Shown here piece after piece: positions 24,364 through 33,625 of a DNA stretch of 64,000 bases. Source of the stretch: an uncultured Lutimaribacter sp. (GTDB taxonomy: Bacteria; Pseudomonadota; Alphaproteobacteria; Rhodobacterales; Rhodobacteraceae); NCBI GenBank assembly GCA_913061505.1, contig CAJXSO010000005.1, forward strand, positions 1 to 64,000, read 5' to 3'. Position numbers and translations under genes: made by a program. The notes under the pieces were generated by a model that was given only the letters and a program-made list of their open reading frames with translations, was not told where the DNA came from and ran no database searches. How positions within the stretch are numbered: position 1 is the first letter of the stretch; every line of letters starts with the position of its first letter.

Positions 24364-27290
24364 GGGTGCAAAGCGGAGGGCTGATTGACCGCAATACGCG
24401 GCTGACGTTTCGGTTTGACGGGCAAAGCTACCAGGGGTTTGCGGGCGATACGCTGGCCTCGGCGCTATTGGCCAATGATATTCGCTTGGTGGGGCGCTCG
24501 TTTAAATACCACCGTCCACGCGGCATATTGAGCGCGGGCTCGGAAGAGCCGAACGCCTTGATGACGATTGGGCAGGGCGCCTATGCCGAGCCAAATATGC
24601 GCGCCACCACCGCCGAATTGTTTGACGGGATGGTGGCGCAGAGCCAAAATCGCTGGCCCAGTTTGGGGCTGGATTTGCTGGCGATAAACAACCTGGCGGC
24701 GCCGTTTCTGGGGGCGGGGTTTTATTATAAAACCTTCATGTGGCCCAAGGCGTTTTGGGAAAAACTATACGAGCCGATCATCCGCCGTGCAGCGGGGTTG
24801 GGGGCGTTGTCGATGGCGCATAACCCCGACACATACGAGCGCGCCTGGGCGCATTGCGATCTGTTGGTGATCGGGGCGGGGCCTGCGGGGCTGATGGCGG
24901 CGAAAGCGGCGGCGCTGGCGGGCCTGGATGTGATCATCTGCGATGAAGATACGCGCAGCGGTGGGCGGCTGAATGCCGAACGGCTAGAGGTAGGCGGGCT
25001 GCCCGGTGCGGATTGGGCGCAGGCGCTGGAGGCCGAGCTGCGCGCCATGCCGAATGTGCGCATTTTGCTGCGCACCACGGTAACCGGGGCCTATGACGGT
25101 GGCACATTTGGCGCGCTAGAGGTGCTGCCGGAAACGGTGGCGCGCAAAACCGGGGGCGCGCGCGCGTGTTTTTGGCGCATTGTGGCGCGCCAAAGCGTGC
25201 TGGCGGCGGGCGCGATAGAGCGGCCCGTGGCATTTCGCAACAATGATCGCCCCGGTATCATGACCGCGGGTGCTGTGCGCGCCTATATCAACCGCTGGGC
25301 CGTGGCGCCCGGGCGGGTGGTGACGGTGTTTGGCAATAATGACGATGCGCATAAAACCGCGGCAGATTTGCTGGCGGCGGGGGTGCATGTTGCCGCCCTG
25401 ATTGATGCGCGCCCTGATGCCACGACCGAATTGGATGTGCCCTTTTACCCCGGTGCTGTGGTCTGCGATGCCCATGGCAGCAAGGGCTTAGAGGCGATCA
25501 CGCTGCAGGGCCCCAAGGGGCAAGAAAAGATCAGCACCGATTGTTTGGCCATGTCGGGTGGCTGGAACCCAAGCGTGCATCTGAGCTGCCATATGAATGG
25601 CCGCCCCGAATGGCGCGATGATTTGGCCAGTTTCGTGCCGCGCGCGGGCGCTGTGCCCGGCATGCACGCGGCGGGCTGTTGTGCGGGCCAGATGTCGACC
25701 CATGCAGCGCTGCAGGGCGGGCTGCAGGCGGCGCAGGTGGCAGCGCAGGCTTTGGGCGTGGATCTGCCCGATCTGGCCCCGCCCCAGGCCGAGGATGCGC
25801 CTTATCGTTTGGCGCCGCTTTGGGCGGTGCCGGGCAAGGGCCGGGCATGGCTGGATTTTCAAAACGATGTCACGGTGAAAGACGTGCGCCAGGCCGCGCA
25901 GGAAAACTTCCGCTCGGTCGAGCATATGAAGCGCTACACCACCCAAGGTATGGCCACAGACCAGGGGAAAAACTCGAATGTGGCGGCGCTGGCTGTTTTG
26001 GCCGATGCCACCGGGCGTGGCATTCCTGAAACCGGCACCACCACATTCCGCCCGCCCTATGTGCCGGTGCCGATTGCGGCGATGGGGGCAGGGGCGCAGG
26101 GCAAGGGCTTTGCGCCCGAGCGGCTGACCACCAGCCATGCGGCCAGCCTAGAGATGGGCGCGCCGATGATTGCTGTGGGCCTGTGGTACCGGCCCAGCTA
26201 TTTCCCGCGTGCCGGCGAAACCCATTGGCGCCATTCCTGCGACCGCGAGGTGGCGCATGTGCGCCAGGCGGTGGGGGTGTGCGATGTATCGACCTTGGGC
26301 AAGATCGACATTCAGGGGCCTGATGCCGGCGCTTTGCTGGATTTTGTTTACACCAATACGTTCTCGACGCTGAAAGTGGGGCGCGCGCGCTACGGCTTGA
26401 TGCTGCGCGAGGATGGCCATGTGATGGATGATGGCACCACCGCACGCTTGGGCGAGACACATTTTGTGATGACCACCACAACCGCGGCCGCGGGGCAGGT
26501 GATGAAACATCTGGAATTTGTGACCCAGGCCTTGCGGCCAGATCTGGATGTCAGCTTTGCCTCGGTGACCGAGCAATGGGCGCAATTCGCCATTGCCGGG
26601 CCCAAGGCGCGCGCGCTGTTGAACGGGCTGCTGGATGCCCCCGTTGATGACAGCAATTTCCCCTTCATGGGCTGCGGTGCGGTATCTTTGCAGGGGGTTG
26701 CGGGGCGGCTTTTCCGTATCTCTTTCAGTGGCGAGCATGCCTACGAGCTGGCGGTGCCCGCGCGCTTTGGCGACAGCCTGTTCCGGCTGTTGGTGGCGCG
26801 GGCCGAAGAGATGGGCGGCGGCGCCTACGGGATGGAGGCGCTGAACGTGCTGCGGGTGGAAAAGGGCTTTATCACCCATTCCGAAATTCATGGCCGCACC
26901 ACCGCCTTTGACGTGGGGCTGGAAAAAATGATCAGCCGCAAGAAAGACTGCATCGGCCAAACCATGGCCGACCGGCCCGGCCTGTCTGGCCCCGAGCGCG
27001 AACAATTGGTGGGGCTTTTGGCGCTGGGCAATGCCCGCCCGCTGACGGCGGGTGCGCATTTGTTCAAAACCGGCGATGAAGCCATCAGCGCCAACGATCA
27101 GGGCTATATCACCTCGGTGGCATATTCGCCCAGTTTGGGGCAGTTTATCGGCCTTGGCTTTTTGCGAGATGGCCGCGCGCGCCTGGGCGAAGAGGTGCAG
27201 ATGGTGGATCATGTGCGCAATGTCAAAACCACCTGCAAGGTGGTGAACCCTGTGTTTTTTGACCCGGATGGAGGGCGTGCCCGTGGCTGA
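24360..27290 (+). CDS. soxA: Sarcosine oxidase, alpha subunit
   Basis: 976 residues, normal for the large subunit. An N-terminal ferredoxin-like beta-grasp region (RLTFRFDGQSYQGFAGDTLA) is followed by a dinucleotide-binding domain with VIGAGPAGLMAAKAAALAG that holds NAD. The C-terminal 380 residues are an aminomethyltransferase (GCV_T-like) domain, the folate-binding half, including GAYGMEALNVLRVEKGF. It accepts formaldehyde equivalents to make 5,10-methylene-THF. Overlaps soxD at its start and soxG at its end, which indicates tight stoichiometry. Confidence 0.96.
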   Translation: MRVQSGGLIDRNTRLTFRFDGQSYQGFAGDTLASALLANDIRLVGRSFKYHRPRGILSAGSEEPNALMTIGQGAYAEPNMRATTAELFDGMVAQSQNRWPSLGLDLLAINNLAAPFLGAGFYYKTFMWPKAFWEKLYEPIIRRAAGLGALSMAHNPDTYERAWAHCDLLVIGAGPAGLMAAKAAALAGLDVIICDEDTRSGGRLNAERLEVGGLPGADWAQALEAELRAMPNVRILLRTTVTGAYDGGTFGALEVLPETVARKTGGARACFWRIVARQSVLAAGAIERPVAFRNNDRPGIMTAGAVRAYINRWAVAPGRVVTVFGNNDDAHKTAADLLAAGVHVAALIDARPDATTELDVPFYPGAVVCDAHGSKGLEAITLQGPKGQEKISTDCLAMSGGWNPSVHLSCHMNGRPEWRDDLASFVPRAGAVPGMHAAGCCAGQMSTHAALQGGLQAAQVAAQALGVDLPDLAPPQAEDAPYRLAPLWAVPGKGRAWLDFQNDVTVKDVRQAAQENFRSVEHMKRYTTQGMATDQGKNSNVAALAVLADATGRGIPETGTTTFRPPYVPVPIAAMGAGAQGKGFAPERLTTSHAASLEMGAPMIAVGLWYRPSYFPRAGETHWRHSCDREVAHVRQAVGVCDVSTLGKIDIQGPDAGALLDFVYTNTFSTLKVGRARYGLMLREDGHVMDDGTTARLGETHFVMTTTTAAAGQVMKHLEFVTQALRPDLDVSFASVTEQWAQFAIAGPKARALLNGLLDAPVDDSNFPFMGCGAVSLQGVAGRLFRISFSGEHAYELAVPARFGDSLFRLLVARAEEMGGGAYGMEALNVLRVEKGFITHSEIHGRTTAFDVGLEKMISRKKDCIGQTMADRPGLSGPEREQLVGLLALGNARPLTAGAHLFKTGDEAISANDQGYITSVAYSPSLGQFIGLGFLRDGRARLGEEVQMVDHVRNVKTTCKVVNPVFFDPDGGRARG

Positions 27291-27828
27291 GCTGATTGCA
27301 AAATCCCCTTGCGAGGGGCTGTTGCCGCTGGATCTGGGCCAGGTTCAGGCGCGCGAGGTGGTGGGCCAGCCTATGGCGCTGGTTGCGCCCTTTAAAGGGG
27401 CGGCTGGGCCTTTGGGGGCGGCGCTGATGGCCGCGCATGGGCTGTCATGGCCTGATCCCGGCAAGGTGGTGCAGGGGCAGGGATGCCAGCTGCAGTGGTT
27501 TGGCCACAGCCATGCCATGCTGGTTGGTTGCCCCCCAAGCGACAGTTTGCGCACCCATGCGGCGATCAGCGATCAAAGCGATGCTTGGGCGGTTGTGGCG
27601 CTCGAGGGGCCAGATGCGGCGGCGGTTTTGGCCCGCCTGACCCCCCTTGATCTGCGCGACAGCCAGTTTGGCCCGGGCGATACCGCCCGCACCGAGCTGT
27701 TTCACATGAGCGCGGCCATCACCCGCAGCGGCGCGCAAAGCTACCAGATCATGGTGTTTCGGTCGATGGCGGGCACATTGGTGCATGATCTGAAAACCGC
27801 CATGCAGGCGGTGGCCGCGCGCAGCTGA
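27283..27828 (+). CDS. soxG: Sarcosine oxidase, gamma subunit
   Basis: 181 residues. I choose the GTG at 27283 because GGAGGG lies 8 bp before it; ATG at 27268 and TTG at 27259 in frame have no such signal. The body (AISDQSDAWAVVALEGPDAA, LTPLDLRDSQFGPGDTARTELFHM, YQIMVFRSMAGTLVHDLKTA) follows SoxG throughout and is a shortened GCV_T-like fold that completes the folate site. It overlaps the soxA stop by 8 bp and ends the operon, about 70 bp before dnaG. Confidence 0.92.
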   Translation: MAELIAKSPCEGLLPLDLGQVQAREVVGQPMALVAPFKGAAGPLGAALMAAHGLSWPDPGKVVQGQGCQLQWFGHSHAMLVGCPPSDSLRTHAAISDQSDAWAVVALEGPDAAAVLARLTPLDLRDSQFGPGDTARTELFHMSAAITRSGAQSYQIMVFRSMAGTLVHDLKTAMQAVAARS

Positions 27829-27899
27829 GGCGCCAATCCGCGCCCAGCCACAGCAGTGCTGGCCCTTTTCATGGGGCGGGAAATGGCGGATAAGGGGGC

Positions 27900-29906
27900 A
27901 TGTCATTGCCACCCGGATTCCTTGATGAATTGCGCGGACGCACCAGCCTGTCACAGGTGGTGGGGCGCAAGGTTATTTGGGATACGCGCAAGTCAAACCA
28001 GGGCAAGGGCGATATGTGGGCGCCGTGCCCCTTTCACCACGAAAAAACCGCCAGTTTTCATGTCGATGATCGCAAAGGGTTTTATTACTGCTTTGGGTGC
28101 CAGGCCAAAGGGGATGCCATCTCGTTTGTGAAAGAAACCGAGAATGTGTCCTTCATCGAAGCGGTCGAGATCTTGGCGCGCGAGGTGGGCATGCCGATGC
28201 CCGCGCGCGACCCGCAAGCCCAGCAAAAAACCGACAGGCGCGCCGCGCTGGCCGAGGTGCTGGAACAGGCGGTGCGGTTTTATCGCATGTCGCTGCAGCA
28301 GCAGGCGGCAGGCCCTGCGCGCGATTATTTGCAGCGCCGTGGCCTTGGGGCCGATGCGCTAGAGCGGTTTGAAATTGGCTATGCGCCCGAAGGCAACGCG
28401 CTGTTTGCCCACCTGGCGGGCAAGGGTGTCGAGGCGCAGATGATCATCGATGCCGGGCTGGCCGCCCGCCCCGATGACGGGCGCGCGCCCTATGACAGGT
28501 TTCGCGGGCGCATCATGTTTCCCATCCGCGATGGGCGGGGGCGTTGCATTTCCTTTGGGGGCCGGGCGATGGACCCGAACGCGCGGGCCAAATACCTCAA
28601 TGGCCCGGAAACCGAGCTGTTCGATAAGGGCCGCAGCCTGTATAACCACGCCCCCGCACGCGAGGCGGCAGGCAAGGGCCAGCCGTTGATTGTGGCCGAG
28701 GGCTATATGGATGTGATCGCGCTGTCTGTGGCCGGGTTCGAGGCGGCCGTGGCGCCCCTTGGCACCGCGGTGACAGAAGACCAGCTGCGCCTGCTGTGGC
28801 GCATCGCAGACGAGCCGATTGTGGCGCTTGATGGCGATAAGGCGGGCATTCGCGCGGGCCATCGGGTGGTGGATTTGGCCTTGCCCTTGCTCGAGGCCGG
28901 GAAATCCTTGCGCTTTGCGATCTTGCCACAGGGCCAAGACCCCGATGACCTGATCCGCGCCAGCGGCCCCAAGGCGATGCAGGCGCTGCTGGATCAAGCC
29001 CTGCCCATGGTGCAGGTGTTATGGGCGCGCGAAACCGAAGGGCAAAGCTTTGACAGCCCCGAGCGCCGCGCCAAGCTGGATAAGGCCCTGCGCGAGCGCA
29101 TCAAAACCATCCGCGATCCATCGATCCGCGGGCATTACGGCGAGGCCATTGCCAATTTGCGCCGCGGGCTTTTTGGCCAGCCGCAGGGGCGGGGGCAGGG
29201 CCAATGGCAGGGGGCAGGGCGCGGGCCGCGTGGGCCGGGAATGGCAGGCGGAGTGATAGGCGGCATGGGCGGGCGGCAAGGGCGGGCGCAGGGCGCCCCA
29301 TTGCCGGCAATGCCCAGCACGAAAACCTCGCTTTTGGCCGGCGCAGATGAGCGCCTGCAGCGCCGCCTGAGCGAGACAATCATTTTGGCCACCTTCATTG
29401 TCACCCCGGCGGTGTTGCCTGAATTTGACAGCCAGCTTGCGCGTATGGAATGCGCCGATCCTGACCATGCGCAGATCCGCGATATTTTGCTGGGGCTTGG
29501 CCCTGATGATGATGCCGCCGATCGGGTGGCGCAAGCCTTGGGGCAGGACGTTCTTGAAAGCGTGATGTCTGGCCCCCATGTCAGCATCTGTCCTGCGGTG
29601 CGCTATGCGGGCGATGCCGAGCAAGCGCGCCTGACCTTGCGGGAGGTATTTGGAAAACTGACAGCATTGCAGGGGTTGGATGCCGAAATTGCCGAAGCCG
29701 AAGAAGAAATCACGGGCCTGGCAGACGAGGCGGTAACATGGCGCCTGCGCGAGGCGGCCGAGGCGCGCAACCGCGCGTTGCGCAGCCAGCAAGAAGACAA
29801 AACAAGCTATGAAATGGGGCCCAATGGCATGATGATTGATAAAGACGAACGCAGCGCCTTTGATGCCCTTTTGGACAAGATTGGATATTCGAAACCTCGG
29901 CGCTAG
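27900..29906 (+). CDS. dnaG: DNA primase
   Basis: 668 residues. Makes RNA primers at the replication fork. N-terminal CHC2 zinc finger: CPFHHEKTASFHVDD then YYCFGCQAKGDAISF (about 41-66). TOPRIM domain around 260-345 with VAEGYMDVIALS and ALDGDKAGIRAG. A Gly/Gln/Arg-rich linker (about 420-460) leads to a C-terminal helicase-binding domain. The linker is richer in low-complexity GQG/GRG than I would expect. AAGGGGG gives the start. rpoD follows, the standard macromolecular-synthesis pairing. Confidence 0.96.
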   Translation: MSLPPGFLDELRGRTSLSQVVGRKVIWDTRKSNQGKGDMWAPCPFHHEKTASFHVDDRKGFYYCFGCQAKGDAISFVKETENVSFIEAVEILAREVGMPMPARDPQAQQKTDRRAALAEVLEQAVRFYRMSLQQQAAGPARDYLQRRGLGADALERFEIGYAPEGNALFAHLAGKGVEAQMIIDAGLAARPDDGRAPYDRFRGRIMFPIRDGRGRCISFGGRAMDPNARAKYLNGPETELFDKGRSLYNHAPAREAAGKGQPLIVAEGYMDVIALSVAGFEAAVAPLGTAVTEDQLRLLWRIADEPIVALDGDKAGIRAGHRVVDLALPLLEAGKSLRFAILPQGQDPDDLIRASGPKAMQALLDQALPMVQVLWARETEGQSFDSPERRAKLDKALRERIKTIRDPSIRGHYGEAIANLRRGLFGQPQGRGQGQWQGAGRGPRGPGMAGGVIGGMGGRQGRAQGAPLPAMPSTKTSLLAGADERLQRRLSETIILATFIVTPAVLPEFDSQLARMECADPDHAQIRDILLGLGPDDDAADRVAQALGQDVLESVMSGPHVSICPAVRYAGDAEQARLTLREVFGKLTALQGLDAEIAEAEEEITGLADEAVTWRLREAAEARNRALRSQQEDKTSYEMGPNGMMIDKDERSAFDALLDKIGYSKPRR

Positions 29907-29919
29907 AGGTTTGTTAAAA

Positions 29920-29986
29920 GAATCGCTAATAACAGCCTTTGACGGTGAGCGAATCACCACCCCTCGAACTGATTCGCTTGCGAATC
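29920..29986 (+). promoter_or_regulatory. GANTC cluster and GCGAATC repeats in the rpoD leader
   Basis: Four GANTC sites (29920, 29951, 29971, 29982), the CcrM methylation target, occur in 67 bp. The heptamer GCGAATC occurs at 29949-29955, inverted at 29971-29977, and again at 29980-29986; the last two form GATTCGC-TT-GCGAATC, a 7-bp inverted repeat. The block lies between the dnaG stop and the rpoD start, where an rpoD promoter is expected. Cell-cycle or methylation-dependent control is possible. Confidence 0.5.
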
Positions 29987-30022
29987 GCATCTCGGCCCGG
30001 ACGCACCCAGCAGGAGCTCTTT

Positions 30023-31999
30023 ATGGCAGCCAAAGACACCGACGACACGCCACAAGACGACACCGAAACCGAAGTATCGCTCGATATGAGCCAAGCTGCG
30101 GTCAAAAAGATGATCGCCGAGGCGCGCGAACGGGGTTACATCACCTACGATCAGCTTAATCAGGTGCTGCCGCCCGACCAGGTGTCGTCGGAGCAGATCG
30201 AAGATGTGATGTCGATGCTGTCTGAAATGGGCATCAATATCATCGAAGACGAAGAGGTTGAGGAAGAAGAAGCCAAATCAACCGCGATCGTGGAAACATC
30301 CAGCAATCGCGATGTGGCGCTGTCGTCGGGCGGGGCGGAAAAGCTGGACCGCACAGATGACCCGGTGCGCATGTATCTGCGCGAGATGGGCAGTGTCGAG
30401 CTGCTCTCGCGCGAGGGCGAGATCGCCATCGCCAAACGTATCGAGGCGGGCCGCAACACGATGATCGCCGGGCTATGCGAAAGCCCGCTGACATTTCAGG
30501 CCATCACCATCTGGCGCGACGAATTGCTGTCGGAAGATATCTTGCTGCGCGATGTGATCGATCTGGAGGCCACATTCGGCAACCAGATGGATGACGACGA
30601 AGATGCCCCCGTGGTTGAGGCCGCCAATATTCCCGCAGCCCCCCGCGCCAGCGAAGAGGACGAGCAGGAACTGGATGCCGATGGCAACCCCATCTCCAAA
30701 GACGATGACGATGACGACGAACAGGCCAACATGAGCCTTGCCGCCATGGAGGCGGCGCTGAAACCACGGGTTTTGGAAACGCTCGATCGTATCGCCGATG
30801 ACTATGTGCGCCTCAGCGAGATGCAAGACAGCCGTATCTCGGCCACGCTGAACGAAGATAGCAGTTTCTCGGCCACTGATGAAACCACCTATCAGGCCCT
30901 GCGCAGCGAAATTGTGAAGCTGGTGAATGAATTGCACCTGCACAATAACCGCATCGAGGCCTTGGTTGACCAGCTGTATGGCATCAACCGCCGCATCATG
31001 CAGATCGACAGCGCCATGGTGAAACTGGCCGATCAAGCCCGCATCAACCGCCGCGAATTTGTTGACGAATATCGCGGCCGCGAGCTGGATCCGAACTGGC
31101 TGGATGATATGTGCGAAAAGCCCGGCCGCGGCTGGCAGATGCTGATGGAACGCTCGCGCGACAAGCTGGAAGAGCTGCGCAACGACATGGCACAAGTGGG
31201 CCAATATGTGGGCCTTGATATCAGCGAATTCCGCCGCATCGTGCAGCAGGTGCAAAAGGGCGAAAAAGAAGCCCGCCAAGCCAAGAAAGAAATGGTCGAG
31301 GCAAACCTGCGCTTGGTGATCTCGATTGCCAAGAAATACACCAACCGCGGCTTGCAATTCCTTGATCTTATTCAAGAAGGCAATATCGGCCTAATGAAGG
31401 CGGTTGATAAGTTCGAATATCGCCGCGGCTATAAATTCAGCACCTATGCCACATGGTGGATCCGCCAGGCGATTACTCGCTCGATCGCAGATCAGGCGCG
31501 CACCATCCGTATTCCGGTGCATATGATCGAAACGATCAACAAACTGGTGCGCACGGGCCGCCAGATGCTGCATGAAATTGGCCGCGAACCGACACCGGAA
31601 GAGCTGGCCGACAAGCTGCAAATGCCGCTGGAAAAAGTGCGCAAGGTGATGAAAATCGCCAAAGAGCCGATCAGCCTGGAAACCCCGATTGGCGACGAAG
31701 AAGACAGCCAGCTGGGCGATTTCATCGAAGATAAGAACGCGATTTTGCCGCTAGACAGCGCCATTCAGGAAAACCTGAAAGAAACCACAACCCGCGTTCT
31801 GGCCAGCCTGACCCCCCGCGAAGAGCGGGTGCTGCGCATGCGCTTTGGCATCGGCATGAATACCGATCACACGCTGGAAGAAGTGGGCCAGCAGTTCAGC
31901 GTCACGCGCGAACGCATTCGCCAGATCGAGGCCAAAGCGCTGCGCAAGCTGAAACACCCCAGCCGCTCGCGCAAATTGCGCAGCTTTCTAGATCAATAA
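30023..31999 (+). CDS. rpoD: RNA polymerase primary sigma factor (sigma-70)
   Basis: 658 residues. Region 1.1 ([28 protein letters not shown]), region 1.2 ([21 protein letters not shown]), a long acidic non-conserved region around 190-240 with DDDDDDEQ, and regions 2-4. Region 2 ([38 protein letters not shown]) binds the -10 element, and the region 4 helix-turn-helix ([20 protein letters not shown]) binds the -35. AGGAG sets the ATG at 30023. It lies downstream of dnaG with 116 bp between, which hold the GANTC/IR block. Confidence 0.98.
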   Translation: MAAKDTDDTPQDDTETEVSLDMSQAAVKKMIAEARERGYITYDQLNQVLPPDQVSSEQIEDVMSMLSEMGINIIEDEEVEEEEAKSTAIVETSSNRDVALSSGGAEKLDRTDDPVRMYLREMGSVELLSREGEIAIAKRIEAGRNTMIAGLCESPLTFQAITIWRDELLSEDILLRDVIDLEATFGNQMDDDEDAPVVEAANIPAAPRASEEDEQELDADGNPISKDDDDDDEQANMSLAAMEAALKPRVLETLDRIADDYVRLSEMQDSRISATLNEDSSFSATDETTYQALRSEIVKLVNELHLHNNRIEALVDQLYGINRRIMQIDSAMVKLADQARINRREFVDEYRGRELDPNWLDDMCEKPGRGWQMLMERSRDKLEELRNDMAQVGQYVGLDISEFRRIVQQVQKGEKEARQAKKEMVEANLRLVISIAKKYTNRGLQFLDLIQEGNIGLMKAVDKFEYRRGYKFSTYATWWIRQAITRSIADQARTIRIPVHMIETINKLVRTGRQMLHEIGREPTPEELADKLQMPLEKVRKVMKIAKEPISLETPIGDEEDSQLGDFIEDKNAILPLDSAIQENLKETTTRVLASLTPREERVLRMRFGIGMNTDHTLEEVGQQFSVTRERIRQIEAKALRKLKHPSRSRKLRSFLDQ

Positions 32000-32008
32000 C
32001 GCCACAGC

Positions 32009-32031
32009 GCGCGCCCGGGCAGCGGGCGCGC
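32009..32031 (+). terminator. GC hairpin after rpoD
   Basis: Perfect 9-bp stem GCGCGCCCG / CGGGCGCGC with loop GGCAG, 10 bp after the rpoD stop. No T-run follows, so intrinsic termination is uncertain; it may also protect the 3' end. Confidence 0.45.
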
Positions 32032-32108
32032 CTGCTCACCTGAATTTGAGGGGCAGGGCGGGCCTGTGCTGTTATGATGGCCCCAGTCAAACATCCTTGG
32101 GGGCTGTC

Positions 32109-32537
32109 ATGCATCCTTTCCTAGATTTGTCGCGCCTGTCTTTGGGCCTGCTTGCCGTTATCGGGCTGGCGCAACCTGCCAGCGCCTTTACTGCCATCAA
32201 TCACCACCGTGTAAACCCGGTGCCGGGCACTGCCCAGTTCGAGGTGATCGGGCGGCCCGGGTCGGGCCCGTTGGAATATTGGTGCGCGGCGGCCGAATAT
32301 GCGCGGCTGGAATTGGGCCAGCCCACCCGCGCGCAGGTGATGATGGTTTCGCCACGCGGGCCATCTGTAACCAGCGGCTATCGTTCGGCGGTGGTCTTTC
32401 AACTGGATCCCGCAGGCACAGCCCCGCCCAGCCCCGGTACAGGCTATTCGCTGAAACAGGCAGGCTATGGCATGACCATTGGCACCGCAGGCACGTTTTG
32501 TGACAACCTGCTTGGCGAAAGGGAGTGGGTGGATTAA
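32109..32537 (+). CDS. Small secreted protein of unknown function
   Basis: 142 residues. A signal peptide (LSLGLLAVIGLAQPASA, cleavage likely after ASA at about 26) directs export. The mature part has two cysteines (YWCAAAEY and GTFCDN) that could pair, and an acidic tail EREWVD. It contains QFEVIGRPGSGPLEYWCAAAEY and YSLKQAGYGMTIG, which I recall as a short protein conserved in Rhodobacterales without known function. Followed by a good terminator, so it is a single-gene unit. Confidence 0.7.
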   Translation: MHPFLDLSRLSLGLLAVIGLAQPASAFTAINHHRVNPVPGTAQFEVIGRPGSGPLEYWCAAAEYARLELGQPTRAQVMMVSPRGPSVTSGYRSAVVFQLDPAGTAPPSPGTGYSLKQAGYGMTIGTAGTFCDNLLGEREWVD

Positions 32538-32562
32538 CGCCGCCCCTTGCCGTGCCTGTTGC

Positions 32563-32587
32563 GGCGCCGCCTTTCGCGGCGCCTTTT
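32563..32587 (+). terminator. Rho-independent terminator after the secreted-protein gene
   Basis: Perfect 8-bp stem GGCGCCGC / GCGGCGCC, loop CTTTC, then TTTT. It lies about 25 bp after the stop and 20 bp before the next start. Confidence 0.82.
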
Positions 32588-32606
32588 GTGCTGATACCAT
32601 GCGCCC

Positions 32607-33014
32607 ATGCAGCACCAGTTTAGCATCGATACCAATGGCCCGGGCCTTTACGAAATCACCCCGCTGGTGGCGCAATGGGTGCGTGGCACTGGCCTTTTGA
32701 CCTTGTTTATCCGCCACACATCGGCCAGCCTGCTGGTGCAAGAAAACGCCGACCCCGAGGTGCAGACCGATCTACAGGGGTTTTTCAGCCGCCTTGTGCC
32801 CCCCGCCGATCACCCAGCGATGGCCTATCTGACCCACCGATACGAAGGCCCCGATGATATGCCCGCCCATATCAAGGCCGCGCTTTTGCCGGTGTCTTTG
32901 GCGATCCCGGTGCACAACGGGCGCTTGGCGCTGGGGCGTTGGCAGGGGATCTATGTGTTCGAGCATCGCCACGCCCCGCACCACCGCCAGATCGCGGCGC
33001 ATTTCACCGGCTAA
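32607..33014 (+). CDS. YjbQ-family protein (UPF0047)
   Basis: 135 residues with the whole YjbQ/UPF0047 pattern: LLTLFIRHTSASLLVQENADPEV, DDMPAHIKAALLPVSLAIPV, and the terminal GRWQGIYVFEHR. Family members have been described as secondary thiamine-phosphate synthases; the physiological role is still unsettled. The conserved His and Asp residues of the trimeric active site (FIRHTS, ENADPE, the EHR at the end) are in place. Begins about 20 bp after a terminator, so it probably has its own promoter. Confidence 0.87.
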   Translation: MQHQFSIDTNGPGLYEITPLVAQWVRGTGLLTLFIRHTSASLLVQENADPEVQTDLQGFFSRLVPPADHPAMAYLTHRYEGPDDMPAHIKAALLPVSLAIPVHNGRLALGRWQGIYVFEHRHAPHHRQIAAHFTG

Positions 33015-33098
33015 CTTTGGCGCAGGGGCCCGCGCAATAGCCGATCTAGCGGTGTCATTTGCCCCCTACCCAAATGCTTGCGGTTCTCCTATAGTGCC

Positions 33099-33107
33099 TG
33101 TGGATAA
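33099..33107 (-). other. Perfect DnaA-box match upstream of nrdR
   Basis: TGTGGATAA (complement TTATCCACA) lies about 50 bp before the nrdR start. DnaA often tunes ribonucleotide reductase genes, but a single box also occurs by chance. Confidence 0.3.
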
Positions 33108-33157
33108 GTGGGGCAAACCCACCACCAGAGGCAGGTTTATCAAAAAGGGGGACGGCT

Positions 33158-33625
33158 ATGCGCTGCCCGTTTTGCGGAAATGTAGACACACAAGTAAAAG
33201 ATTCACGCCCCGCGGAAGACCACGTGTCGATCCGCCGCCGCCGGTTTTGCCCGGCCTGTGGGGGGCGCTTTACCACCTACGAGCGGGTGCAGCTGCGTGA
33301 CTTGGTGGTGATCAAAAGCAGCGGCCGCCGCGAAGATTTCGACCGCGACAAGCTGGAACGCTCGATCCGTATTTCGATGCAAAAACGCCCGATCGAGCCG
33401 GAGCGGATCGATCAAATGATCTCGGGCATCGTGCGCCGCCTGGAATCGCTGGGCGACAGCGATATTCCCTCAAAAACCATTGGCGAGATCGTGATGGAAA
33501 CACTGGCCCGTATCGATACCGTCGCCTATGTGCGATTTGCCAGCGTTTACAAAAACTTCCAGGCCGCAGATGATTTCGATAAATTCGTCAGCGAACTGCG
33601 CCCCGCCGCCGTAAAGGACGAATAG
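33158..33625 (+). CDS. nrdR: Transcriptional repressor of ribonucleotide reductase genes
   Basis: 155 residues. Zinc ribbon at the N-terminus: MRCPFCGN, then [18 protein letters not shown]; the two CxxC pairs bind zinc. The ATP-cone domain starts at [20 protein letters not shown]. NrdR senses dATP/ATP and represses nrd operons. Its stop overlaps the ribD start by 1 bp; nrdR-ribD is the normal alphaproteobacterial order. Confidence 0.97.
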   Translation: MRCPFCGNVDTQVKDSRPAEDHVSIRRRRFCPACGGRFTTYERVQLRDLVVIKSSGRREDFDRDKLERSIRISMQKRPIEPERIDQMISGIVRRLESLGDSDIPSKTIGEIVMETLARIDTVAYVRFASVYKNFQAADDFDKFVSELRPAAVKDE

